Source: an uncultured Actinomycetes bacterium
Lineage (GTDB): Bacteria; Actinomycetota; Actinomycetes; Nanopelagicales; Nanopelagicaceae
DNA: 12,657 bases
Reading direction: 5' to 3'
Assembly: GCA_903892335.1 (NCBI GenBank)
Contig: CAITID010000036.1
Span: 1-12,657, forward strand
The notes below the pieces were generated by a model. That model was not told the origin of the DNA. It saw nothing but the letters and a program-made list of their open reading frames with translations, and searched no databases. The position numbers and the translations under genes were made by a program. Shown here piece by piece: positions 1-7,137 of the stretch. The stretch's first letter is position 1. Every line of letters begins with the position of its first letter.

Positions 1-104
1 TAGGTCAGCAATGGTCACAAACAGTTGTTTTCTCAATCCTAATTTTGTTAATGACCTTTAGACCAACTGGCTTGCTCGGTAAACCTATGGTTGAAAAGGT
101 ATAA
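1..104 (+). CDS. livH: LivH-type branched-chain amino acid ABC permease, C-terminal end (partial)
   Basis: Only the last 34 codons are present (in frame from position 3), ending with TAA at 102-104. The visible tail has a hydrophobic stretch (VVFSILILLM) followed by FRPTGLLG, the ending typical of LivH permeases, which form the membrane channel with LivM for import of leucine, isoleucine, valine or related amino acids. The identification rests on this tail plus the livM, livG and livF genes directly downstream in the order usual for these operons. The gene is cut by the left window edge, so its start and promoter cannot be seen. The stop lies 2 nt before the livM ATG, so the two genes are almost certainly co-transcribed. 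Confidence 0.85.
   Translation, partial: GQQWSQTVVFSILILLMTFRPTGLLGKPMVEKV
94..99 (+). promoter_or_regulatory. Ribosome binding site of livM
   Basis: AAAAGG lies inside the last codons of livH and ends 7 nt before the livM ATG at 107. A second AAGG at 103-106 touches the start codon and is too close to work. This supports the 107 start and translation of livM from an operon mRNA. Confidence 0.5.
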
Positions 105-106
105 GG

Positions 107-1315
107 ATGAAGGCTAAAAAATTGAATCTATCGCTACCTCGAATCAGAAAAGGTAAAGCCACAAAGAAGGCGGCTAATGGTTTTGACCAAGCAAAATGGA
201 TTCGTGGTTTCTCCATCGCAGCAATTGGCATTTGGGTTTTCTACTCATTTGTTGTTGATTTTCTTCCATATGAAGTAGCTAGTTTTTTCCAGAAGTGGAT
301 GCCTGCAACTACAGTTAATGAAGCATTAGTTTGGGTTATTTGCGCACTTGGTTTAAATATTGTCGTTGGCTACGCCGGTTTACTTGATTTAGGTTTCGTT
401 GCTTTCTGGGCAATCGGTGGATATGTTGCTGGTTGGTTAATGTCAGATTTCTTCCAACAAGTAAGTATTCACATTGGATCAACTGCCCCTGCTGAGCAAA
501 GAGGTATCCACATCTCCTTCTGGGGTGTCTTAATTATTGGCGGGTTAGTTGCTGCCGTATTTGGTGTGATTATTGGTGCACCAACTTTGCGTCTTAAGAG
601 TGACTATCTAGCACTTGTTACTTTAGGTTTTGGTGAGATCATTCCGCAGATTTTCTATAACGGCGAGAATATCGGTGGCTTTAACTTAACAAATGGATCT
701 AAAGGTATTGCACCAGTTGATAACGTTGGTTTATTCGGAAAAACTCTGGGACCATTTGATCTTGACTGGAAATACTTAATATTTGTCTCTCTCACTGCGC
801 TAATGGTCTTTATCTCTCTTCGAATCAGAAGTGGTCGCCTGGGCCGGGCATGGCTTGCAATTCGTGAGGATGAGCTAGCTGCCAGCATGATGGGTGTTCC
901 ATTAATGCGCTCTAAGTTATCTGCATATGCAATTGGTGCAGTCTCTGGTGGAGTTGGCGGCGTAGCTTTTGCAACACACGTAAATGGCGTCTTTGCTGAT
1001 CGCTTTAGCTTTTCTATCTCAATCATTCTCTTGGCGATGGTAGTTCTCGGCGGTATGGGAAATGTTTGGGGCGTAATTGTTGGCGCACTAGCAATTGCTT
1101 GGGTAAATGCAACTGGCTTGCCAGCATTTGGTGACACCGTTAACTCACTTCTTGGCACCAAAATTAATTTTCCTTCCTACAACTTCCTGCTATTTGGTGG
1201 AATTTTGATCTTTATGATGCTTTATAAGCGCGAGGGATTTTTGCCAGAATCTCGGTTAAAGGAATTGCTACATGAGACCGATGATGAAACCTCTAATACT
1301 GGAAAGCATGTATGA
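107..1315 (+). CDS. livM: Branched-chain amino acid ABC transporter permease LivM
   Basis: Inner-membrane permease subunit that pairs with LivH to carry branched-chain amino acids (or related substrates) delivered by a periplasmic-type binding protein. The 402-residue protein begins with a Lys/Arg-rich cytoplasmic segment (residues 1-33), followed by a run of hydrophobic helices from about 34 to 375. Family marks visible are GYAGLLDLGF at 88-97, the LGFGEI segment at 173-178, and the cytoplasmic coupling loop GRAWLAIREDELAASMMGV at 246-264, which contacts the ATPases. The C-terminal 25 or so residues are acidic and hydrophilic. The start at 107 follows the livH stop by 2 nt. The TGA stop overlaps the livG start (ATGA, 4 nt overlap). 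The exact substrate cannot be read from sequence; urea or short amide transporters use related permeases, so the branched-chain assignment is family-level. Confidence 0.93.
   Translation: MKAKKLNLSLPRIRKGKATKKAANGFDQAKWIRGFSIAAIGIWVFYSFVVDFLPYEVASFFQKWMPATTVNEALVWVICALGLNIVVGYAGLLDLGFVAFWAIGGYVAGWLMSDFFQQVSIHIGSTAPAEQRGIHISFWGVLIIGGLVAAVFGVIIGAPTLRLKSDYLALVTLGFGEIIPQIFYNGENIGGFNLTNGSKGIAPVDNVGLFGKTLGPFDLDWKYLIFVSLTALMVFISLRIRSGRLGRAWLAIREDELAASMMGVPLMRSKLSAYAIGAVSGGVGGVAFATHVNGVFADRFSFSISIILLAMVVLGGMGNVWGVIVGALAIAWVNATGLPAFGDTVNSLLGTKINFPSYNFLLFGGILIFMMLYKREGFLPESRLKELLHETDDETSNTGKHV
1301..1306 (+). promoter_or_regulatory. Ribosome binding site of livG
   Basis: GGAAAG inside the 3' end of livM, 5 nt before the livG ATG at 1312. 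Together with the ATGA stop/start overlap it indicates translational coupling of livG to livM. Confidence 0.55.
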
Positions 1316-2097
1316 GTAGCAAGAGCGCGTTAAACGCAGACAACATCTCAGTAAAATTCGGCGGTCTAGTTGCCGTTGATGATGTTTCATTTGATATTCC
1401 AGCTGGTGGGGTTATTTCACTAATCGGTCCTAATGGTGCTGGCAAGACTACATTTTTCAATGTGCTAACTGGTTTGTATAAACCAACTAGTGGCAAAGTT
1501 ACATTTGACGGTAATGACATAACCGCAAAACCACCTCACAAAATTGCACAAGCAGGTGTGGCACGAACTTTCCAGAACATTAGATTATTTGGCTTAATGA
1601 CTGCTGAAGAAAATGTCATGGTTGCTATGCACTCTCACTTAAAATCTGGTGTGCTAAGTACCATTTTGGGAACCCGCAAGCAGCGCGCAGAAGAGGCAGA
1701 GTCAAAGAAAATTGCTCGCGAACTTTTAGAGTTCGTCGGTATTGGTGGTACAGCAGATAAATTTGCTCGAAATCTTTCCTATGGAGACCAACGTCGTCTT
1801 GAGGTTGCACGCGCACTTGCTCTTCAGCCAAAGGTGCTTTTACTTGATGAACCAACTGCTGGTATGAACCCGCAAGAATCAAAGGTATTTGTTGATTTCG
1901 TATACCGGGTTCGTGATGAGAAGAATCTAGGAATCCTTTTAATTGAGCATGACATGTCAGTTGTTATGAAAGTTTCTGAGCGAATCACAGTGCTAGATCG
2001 TGGCCAGAAGATCGCAGAGGGAACTCCAGCTGAAATTAAATCTGATAAACGAGTTATCGAGGCCTACCTTGGTAAATCAGCGGAGAGTGGAAAATAA
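1312..2097 (+). CDS. livG: Branched-chain amino acid ABC transporter ATP-binding protein LivG
   Basis: One of two cytoplasmic ATPases that power the Liv importer. The 261-residue protein has a complete ABC set: Walker A GPNGAGKTT at 39-47, Q-loop Gln88 in TFQNIR, signature LSYGDQ at 155-160 (the usual LivG variant of LSGGQ), Walker B LLLDEP at 176-181 with catalytic Glu180, and the H-loop His213 in IEHDM. ARTFQNIRLF and the PTAGMNP stretch after Walker B are typical of LivG rather than LivF. It overlaps livM by 4 nt and ends 1 nt before livF. No key residue is missing, so it should be an active ATPase. A specific substrate cannot be inferred from the ATPase alone. Confidence 0.95.
   Translation: MSSKSALNADNISVKFGGLVAVDDVSFDIPAGGVISLIGPNGAGKTTFFNVLTGLYKPTSGKVTFDGNDITAKPPHKIAQAGVARTFQNIRLFGLMTAEENVMVAMHSHLKSGVLSTILGTRKQRAEEAESKKIARELLEFVGIGGTADKFARNLSYGDQRRLEVARALALQPKVLLLDEPTAGMNPQESKVFVDFVYRVRDEKNLGILLIEHDMSVVMKVSERITVLDRGQKIAEGTPAEIKSDKRVIEAYLGKSAESGK
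2082..2087 (+). promoter_or_regulatory. Ribosome binding site of livF
   Basis: GGAGAG lies in the last codons of livG, 11 nt before the ATG at 2099. It helps choose that ATG over a longer reading frame that could start at a GTG at 2000 but would run 98 nt into livG. Confidence 0.5.
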
Positions 2098-2098
2098 G

Positions 2099-2803
2099 AT
2101 GTTAAAAATTGATAATTTAGAGGTTGCCTACGGCAATATTAAGGCGATTAAGGGAATCTCACTTGAGGTTAACCAGGGTGAGATTGTTACTTTAATTGGT
2201 TCAAATGGTGCTGGTAAATCAACAACTCTTCGCGCTATCTCTGGAATATTAAAACCAAAAAGTGGCAGCATAACTTTCAATGGTGAGCGAATTGATGGAA
2301 TAGAAGGACACGACGTTGTTGCCAAGGGAATCTGTCAATCACCAGAGGGGCGAAGAATATTTCCAAAGATGTCAGTGGATGAGAATCTAGATTTGGGTGC
2401 TTTTTTGCGAAATGATAAAGCAGGCATTGCTGCAGATCGCGAGCGAGTCCTTGATTTGTTTCCAAAGTTGCGTGAGCGAATTGACCAAAAGGCTGGAACT
2501 ATGTCTGGTGGTGAGCAGCAGATGCTTGCTGTTGGTCGCGCGCTAATGGGTTCACCAAAGTTATTACTTCTTGATGAACCATCAATGGGATTAGCACCGG
2601 TTTTGGTTGACATGATCTTTGAGACTATTGAGAAGATTAACAAGCAAGGAACAACTATTTTATTAGTTGAGCAAAACGCCCTAGCTGCATTAAATGTGGC
2701 TGATCGCGCTTATGTATTAGAGTCTGGGTCAATTAAAATGAGTGGTAAAGCCGCTGATTTAATTTCAAATGATGAGGTAACAAAAGCTTATCTTGGTGGC
2801 TAA
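2099..2803 (+). CDS. livF: Branched-chain amino acid ABC transporter ATP-binding protein LivF
   Basis: Second ATPase of the Liv importer, expected to work as a heterodimer with LivG under the LivHM membrane domains. From the ATG at 2099 the protein has 234 residues, the usual LivF length. It shows Walker A GSNGAGKST at 34-42, signature MSGGEQQ at 135-141, Walker B LLLLDEP at 155-161 with Glu160, and LVEQN ending at 193. The Gln192 in the H-loop position is the normal state in LivF. The in-frame extension back to a GTG at 2000 lies wholly within livG and starts with residues unlike any ABC protein, so the start was set at MLKIDNLEVAYG. This is the last gene of the operon; its stop faces the thioesterase stop across 1 nt, so no independent terminator fits between them. 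No substrate-binding protein gene is visible; it may lie upstream of livH. Confidence 0.95.
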   Translation: MLKIDNLEVAYGNIKAIKGISLEVNQGEIVTLIGSNGAGKSTTLRAISGILKPKSGSITFNGERIDGIEGHDVVAKGICQSPEGRRIFPKMSVDENLDLGAFLRNDKAGIAADRERVLDLFPKLRERIDQKAGTMSGGEQQMLAVGRALMGSPKLLLLDEPSMGLAPVLVDMIFETIEKINKQGTTILLVEQNALAALNVADRAYVLESGSIKMSGKAADLISNDEVTKAYLGG

Positions 2804-2822
2804 TTTATCTTTCAGCCAAGAT
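2790..2822. terminator. Weak inverted repeat across the livF/thioesterase convergent ends
   Basis: ATCTTGG at 2790-2796 is matched by CCAAGAT at 2816-2822, a perfect 7-bp stem with a 19-nt loop that contains both stop codons. There is no clear U-tract on either strand, so it is at best a weak or factor-assisted terminator, or chance. It is noted because there is no other room for termination between these genes. Confidence 0.25.
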
Positions 2823-3209
2823 TAAACAAGTAATACGGGCGCTACAAGTACGCTCACCTTTGTCATTGGTAATTTCAACCTCATAACAGCACAATGTTTT
2901 TCCTAACGTAACAGCGGTTGCAACGGCAGTTACGATGCCAGAGGTAGCTGATTTATGATGAGTTGCATTTATATCAACGCCAACAATTCGCCTGTTTGGG
3001 CCCGCGTGTAGCTGAGTACCGATAGAACCTAAGGACTCAGCAAGTACAACATTTGCACCACCATGTAATAAACCAATTGGCTGAGTATTTCCTTCCACCG
3101 GCATTGTGCCAACTAGGCGATTGGGAGAGGCTTCAATGATTTCAATTCCCATTTTCTTATCCAATGCACCACTGCCACGCTCTTTAATCACCTTCAGGAA
3201 ATCGCTCAT
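2805..3209 (-). CDS. Hotdog-fold acyl-CoA thioesterase (PaaI/YdiI family)
   Basis: A 134-residue single-domain hotdog thioesterase expected to hydrolyse an acyl-CoA or aryl-CoA thioester in the cytoplasm. The core motif GLLHGG at 46-51 followed by LAES at 56-59 matches the EntH/YdiI (MenI) and 4-hydroxybenzoyl-CoA thioesterase group. His49 and Gly50-Gly51 shape the thioester site and Glu58 is the expected catalytic acid/base. VGVDINATHHKSA at about 76-88 and the ITCLI ending also fit the fold. YdiI-like enzymes can act on 1,4-dihydroxy-2-naphthoyl-CoA in menaquinone synthesis, and PaaI enzymes act on phenylacetate intermediates; no neighbouring gene of either pathway is visible, so the substrate is open. 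The gene is divergent from polA and convergent with livF. A TAAACT hexamer ends 7 nt before its ATG and no ribosome binding site is seen, suggesting a leaderless mRNA. Confidence 0.88.
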   Translation of the reverse strand: MSDFLKVIKERGSGALDKKMGIEIIEASPNRLVGTMPVEGNTQPIGLLHGGANVVLAESLGSIGTQLHAGPNRRIVGVDINATHHKSATSGIVTAVATAVTLGKTLCCYEVEITNDKGERTCSARITCLILAER

Positions 3210-3216
3210 GGTGGGA

Positions 3217-3222
3217 AGTTTA
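3217..3222 (-). promoter_or_regulatory. Probable -10 box of the thioesterase gene (leaderless arrangement)
   Basis: On the minus strand TAAACT fits TANNNT and ends 7 nt before the ATG at 3209, so transcription would begin at or next to the start codon. No Shine-Dalgarno-like sequence lies between (the 7 nt are TCCCACC). No good -35 hexamer is seen 16-18 nt further upstream. Confidence 0.5.
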
Positions 3223-3224
3223 TC

Positions 3225-3254
3225 CCGACAATAGCGATGATTAGCAATTAGGAT
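3225..3254 (+). promoter_or_regulatory. Probable polA promoter, leaderless arrangement
   Basis: CCGACA at 3225-3230 (four matches to TTGACA) is followed after 18 nt by TAGGAT at 3249-3254, a good actinobacterial -10. The -10 ends 6 nt before the polA ATG at 3261, so the transcript would start at or near the AUG. The AGGA inside the -10 could alternatively serve as a ribosome binding site for a longer transcript, so the two readings compete. Confidence 0.5.
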
Positions 3255-3260
3255 CTGAAT

Positions 3261-5849
3261 ATGAGTAATTTGAAATCGCAGGAGAAGAAATTGCTCTTAA
3301 TCGATGGCCATTCAATGGCATACCGTGCTTTTTACGCCCTGCCAGTAGATAACTTCCGTTCTGCTACCGGCCAACCTACCAATGCAATCTATGGCTTTGC
3401 CTCGATGATCATTAACCTACTAAAAGATGAGAAACCAACTCATATTGCTGTTGCATTTGACGTTTCAAGGAAAACTTTTAGAACTGAGAAATTCCCAGAG
3501 TACAAGGCTCAGCGTTCTGCTACACCGGATGAGTTTCGCTCTCAACTTTCACACATTAATGAATTAATCACTGCATTTGGAATCAAATTCTTTGCCGTTG
3601 AAGGTTATGAAGCTGATGACATTATCGCAACACTTGCCAAACGGGCAGAACGGGAAGGCTTTGAGGTATCGATCTGCACAGGTGATCGTGATGCTTTTCA
3701 ATTAGTTAATAAACAAACAACAGTCTTGTATCCGAAAAAAGGTGTAACTGAGATGTCTCGGATGACACCTGAAGCAGTTCTTGAAAAATATGGATTAACA
3801 CCGGCCCAATATCCTGACTTCGCGGCTTTGCGTGGTGATCCCAGTGATAATTTGCCATCAGTTCCTGGCGTTGGTGAAAAGACTGCAACCAAGTGGATAT
3901 TAGATTATGGCTCTCTAACAAAATTACTTGAACATGCAAATGAGATTCCTGGCAAGGTTGGAGATTCTCTGCGGGCAAGTATTGATTCAATCCTTTTAAA
4001 CCGTGAATTAACTCATCTGTTAGATGATGTTGAAATTTCTGCGCCGATATCAGATTTAGAATGGAATGGCTTTGATTCAGTAGCAACAAATAGGATATTT
4101 GATGGGCTAGCGATTAAAGCATTAAAAGAGCGAATTAAAGTTCTTCCAAGTAATAATGCAGACCAGCCCGCCAGCGCGAGTGTTGAAATAAAAGTAACTA
4201 ATTTGAAATCTTCAGAGATTAACCAATTAGTTGCTAAAGCAGATCAACCGATTGCGCTACATCTTGAAATAATTGAAGGTAAGTTAAGTGCTTACGCAAT
4301 TTCAACTGAATCAGCTCAAGTTTATGCTGCCACTGATACTCAAATCGGGGATTGGGTGCGAGACCCTGCGATTAAAAAAATAGTGCATGGTGCTAAATGG
4401 TCGATTAAGAATTTAGGACTTTCTGGTTTGTTTTCAGATATTGAAATATTGGCGTACTTGAACAATCCAGGTACTAGAAATCTTGAAATAAATGATCTCG
4501 CGCAGCGCTTGTTGGGCGCACAGATCGAACAAGACGGTTTATTTGAAAGTTTTAATGCCGCAGCGGCGAGTTGGATTATTTCTTTGCATGGAATTCTAAG
4601 TAGTGAGTTATCTGAAAAGGGGATGTTAGATCTTTATCAAAAACTTGAGATTCCAACTTTAATTGCTCTGGCACAACTGGAAAAAAATGGTATTGGCGTG
4701 GATGAGACGAAGTTGAATAAATTAGCCTTAGATTTCCAGGAAGTAGTGCAGTCGCAAACCCAAGCCGCTTACAAAATAGCTGGCCATGAATTTAATGCTG
4801 CATCACCGAAGCAGTTACAGGTAGTTCTATTCGATGAGTTAAAGCTGCCAAAAACAAAGAAAATTAAGACCGGATTTACCACAGATGCTGAAAGTCTGGC
4901 TTGGCTACTAAGCAAAACGAATCATCCAATCTTGCAGCATTTAATGCGCATCAGGGAAGCCAGTAAATTACAGACCACAATTGAAGGTTTAAAGAGTGCG
5001 ATAGCAAGTGATGGCAGAATACATACAACCTTTCAGCAAACAGTTGCCGCAACAGGACGGCTCTCATCAACTGAACCGAATTTACAAAATATCCCAGTTC
5101 GCACTGAAGAGGGTCGCCAAATTCGTGATTGTTTTATCGCGCAACCACCCTTTACGCAGCTGTTAACCGCCGATTACAGCCAAATCGAAATGCGAATCAT
5201 GGCCCATCTTTCAAATGATCAAGGCTTGATAAATGCTTTTGAATCAGGCGAAGATCTTCACTCCACTGTTGGTGCTTTGGTTTTTGGTGTTAAAGCCACA
5301 GAGGTAGATGCGCAGATGCGCCGAACAATTAAAGCGATGTCTTATGGCCTGGCGTATGGATTATCATCATTTGGTTTGTCGCAAACTTTAGATATTGATC
5401 CAACTGAGGCTGCTGAGTTAATGAACAAATACTTTGAAAGATTTGGCGGTATTCGAGATTATCTAAAAACCGTCGTTGAAGAGGCGCGAAAGAAGGGCTA
5501 CACCGAGACAATTTTGGGTCGGCGCCGGTACTTACCTGATTTAAATCATGAAAATCGCCAGCGACGTGAGATTGCAGAACGTGCTGCGCTAAATGCTCCG
5601 ATTCAAGGATCGGCCGCCGATGTTATTAAGGTGGCCCTACTTAATATTAATCAGAAGATTACTGCAGAAAAACTGCAATCGCGCGCACTACTTCAAGTCC
5701 ATGATGAGTTAATTTTTGAAGTTATGCCAGATGAGAGCCAGACACTAGAGAAGATAGTTCGACAGGAGATGGCAAACGCTCACAAATTACTCGTTCCATT
5801 GGATGTGAACATTGGATTTGGTTTAAGTTGGGATTTAGCAGCTCACTAA
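3261..5849 (+). CDS. polA: DNA polymerase I
   Basis: Repair and Okazaki-fragment processing polymerase, 862 residues, near the usual length for actinobacteria. The 5'-nuclease domain (about 1-295) has metal-site residues in LLLIDGHSMAYR (Asp15), EADD at 117-120, GDRD at 141-144 and GDPSDN at 192-197, all intact. The middle domain (about 305-460) has the fold region of the 3'-5' exonuclease, but the positions of E. coli Asp355, Asp424 and Asp501 read as His334, Ser381 and Ala, so proofreading should be absent. The polymerase domain has motif A DYSQIE with Asp638 and Glu643, O helix R687-x3-K691-x3-Y695-x3-Y699, and motif C HDE at 814-816 with Asp815. Tyr695 stands where E. coli has Phe762. It has its own promoter, and its stop directly abuts that of the MFS gene on the other strand. 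It likely fills excision gaps made by UvrABC. Confidence 0.98.
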   Translation: MSNLKSQEKKLLLIDGHSMAYRAFYALPVDNFRSATGQPTNAIYGFASMIINLLKDEKPTHIAVAFDVSRKTFRTEKFPEYKAQRSATPDEFRSQLSHINELITAFGIKFFAVEGYEADDIIATLAKRAEREGFEVSICTGDRDAFQLVNKQTTVLYPKKGVTEMSRMTPEAVLEKYGLTPAQYPDFAALRGDPSDNLPSVPGVGEKTATKWILDYGSLTKLLEHANEIPGKVGDSLRASIDSILLNRELTHLLDDVEISAPISDLEWNGFDSVATNRIFDGLAIKALKERIKVLPSNNADQPASASVEIKVTNLKSSEINQLVAKADQPIALHLEIIEGKLSAYAISTESAQVYAATDTQIGDWVRDPAIKKIVHGAKWSIKNLGLSGLFSDIEILAYLNNPGTRNLEINDLAQRLLGAQIEQDGLFESFNAAAASWIISLHGILSSELSEKGMLDLYQKLEIPTLIALAQLEKNGIGVDETKLNKLALDFQEVVQSQTQAAYKIAGHEFNAASPKQLQVVLFDELKLPKTKKIKTGFTTDAESLAWLLSKTNHPILQHLMRIREASKLQTTIEGLKSAIASDGRIHTTFQQTVAATGRLSSTEPNLQNIPVRTEEGRQIRDCFIAQPPFTQLLTADYSQIEMRIMAHLSNDQGLINAFESGEDLHSTVGALVFGVKATEVDAQMRRTIKAMSYGLAYGLSSFGLSQTLDIDPTEAAELMNKYFERFGGIRDYLKTVVEEARKKGYTETILGRRRYLPDLNHENRQRREIAERAALNAPIQGSAADVIKVALLNINQKITAEKLQSRALLQVHDELIFEVMPDESQTLEKIVRQEMANAHKLLVPLDVNIGFGLSWDLAAH

Positions 5850-7076
5850 TTACTTATTGATATCCAAATTAGATTCCAATGCCGCTTCGTCTTCTTCATC
5901 AGTTGGCACACGATCTGCCTCCTTTAATAATCCGCTGCCAGCTCTAACAACTAAATATCCGATTCCAACACAACAAGTTGTTAAAGCTAAAACATATCTT
6001 GGCGAATAATGCTCTGAAATAAATCCGCCAAGTGCTGCCCCAAGGGAAGCGAATGTTCCTTCGACCGTCCAAAGCCAACCAAGTGCGGCAACGGCAGAAC
6101 CCTTCGGCCGTACTGCTTCACTAATTTCAAAATAAAATACTTGAAGGGCGCCAGACATCAATGACATGCTCGCTGTCACCAACATAATCGACCAATCTGG
6201 ATTTGTTAGTGCAAGTGGCAGCGACAGCAAAAACCAAAACCCGTAGATTCGGCGGAAGGCCTTAAGTGAGGAAGTTTTCTTAGAGATACTGCCGGCTAAC
6301 AAACCGCCGATCACATTTCCGGCTGCCATAACTGCAAAGATAATTCCGATGCGTTGCGGGACATTTTCAATTGTGGCAAAGGCCGGAACTGCGATGTCAA
6401 AAGCGCCCCAACCTAATCCAATGAATACACCCTCGAGCATCATCAATTGCATCGCTGGCGTGCGCCAGACTGCAAGATCTCCAGCATTTTTCTTCTCTGG
6501 TACCCATTTTCGCAATTGAGGTGTGAAGGATAGTGAGAGGCCGCCAATAATTATCAACGCCGAACACAATTGAAGCGCCCTATCAGGTGTTGAATTTAAG
6601 GAAATAGTTGTTGCCAAGATCGGACCAAAGACGCCAACTGAGTTCAGGACTGCGGTGTCAATGGCATATGCGGTACGAACTTGATCCTTTGGAACAGTCA
6701 CAGTCCAAAGTGGGCGAACAGACAAGTTAATTGGCGGGGATGAGAAGCCTAGAATGAAAGCGAATAAAACTAGAGTGACCTTCGAATCACCAGTTGAAAA
6801 AAGCAGAATTAGAATTGCATAACCAGGTGCAAAAAACCTCAGTGGAATTTTCATTCCGAAGCGATCAATTAGTGCTCCACGCAAACCAGCTGTTGTTGCA
6901 CCAGCTACGCCATTGACGCCAGTAGCAAGTCCAGCGATAGCGATTGATCCAGTTGTTTGCTGAACTTTAAAAAATATACTCAGTGAAATCATTCCGTATG
7001 CGATTCGGGCCGGAAATGAGGTGATTAAGAGATACTGAGCGGGTTTATGACGAATAATTGCTAAATATCGCTCCAT
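5850..7076 (-). CDS. Major facilitator superfamily transporter, unknown substrate
   Basis: A 408-residue integral membrane protein with about 12 hydrophobic segments spread over residues 15-385, the standard MFS layout in two six-helix halves. GALIDRFGMKIPLR at 67-80, between the second and third helices, matches the MFS motif A loop (G-x-L-x-D-R-x-G-x-K). The C-terminal 25 residues or so are hydrophilic and strongly acidic. The family includes drug exporters, sugar and metabolite carriers; nothing in the sequence or the neighbours (polA, rpsA) shows what it carries. The start at 7076 is supported by a TAGGAT hexamer 7 nt upstream on the minus strand. The gene is divergent from rpsA with 118 nt between starts, and convergent with polA with no nucleotide between the two stop codons. 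Confidence 0.88.
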   Translation of the reverse strand: MERYLAIIRHKPAQYLLITSFPARIAYGMISLSIFFKVQQTTGSIAIAGLATGVNGVAGATTAGLRGALIDRFGMKIPLRFFAPGYAILILLFSTGDSKVTLVLFAFILGFSSPPINLSVRPLWTVTVPKDQVRTAYAIDTAVLNSVGVFGPILATTISLNSTPDRALQLCSALIIIGGLSLSFTPQLRKWVPEKKNAGDLAVWRTPAMQLMMLEGVFIGLGWGAFDIAVPAFATIENVPQRIGIIFAVMAAGNVIGGLLAGSISKKTSSLKAFRRIYGFWFLLSLPLALTNPDWSIMLVTASMSLMSGALQVFYFEISEAVRPKGSAVAALGWLWTVEGTFASLGAALGGFISEHYSPRYVLALTTCCVGIGYLVVRAGSGLLKEADRVPTDEEDEAALESNLDINK

Positions 7077-7083
7077 TTAGCCC

Positions 7084-7089
7084 ATCCTA
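7084..7089 (-). promoter_or_regulatory. Probable -10 box of the MFS gene (leaderless arrangement)
   Basis: On the minus strand TAGGAT, the same hexamer as at polA, ends 7 nt before the ATG at 7076. The intervening GGGCTAA is not a normal ribosome binding site. A -35 in the expected place would fall around 7107-7113, over the edge of the rpsA -35, but the match there is poor. Confidence 0.5.
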
Positions 7090-7101
7090 GCAAGTATCAC
7101 T

Positions 7102-7131
7102 TTGACCCAAGCAAGTAGACAAAGGTAATCT
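7102..7131 (+). promoter_or_regulatory. rpsA promoter
   Basis: TTGACC at 7102-7107 (five of six to the -35 consensus), an 18-nt spacer, and TAATCT at 7126-7131 (four of six to TATAAT and fitting TANNNT). It is the best promoter in the window, as expected for a ribosomal protein gene. Transcription should begin near 7138, giving a leader of about 57 nt. Confidence 0.7.
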
Positions 7132-7137
7132 TGCGCC

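Noticed and set aside
655..1161. 168-residue minus-strand frame inside livM
   Set aside because: Antisense shadow of a well-supported permease gene; its Pro/Thr/Ser/Arg-rich product has no recognisable domain or hydrophobic core.
2000..2098. In-frame N-terminal extension of livF from a GTG
   Set aside because: It lies wholly inside livG, the residues resemble no ABC protein, and the ATG at 2099 gives the standard LivF N-terminus with a ribosome binding site.
5847..5873. CTAATT/AATTAG inverted repeat at the polA/MFS junction as a terminator
   Set aside because: Only six A/T-dominated base pairs with a 15-nt loop and no T-tract; expected often by chance in AT-rich DNA.
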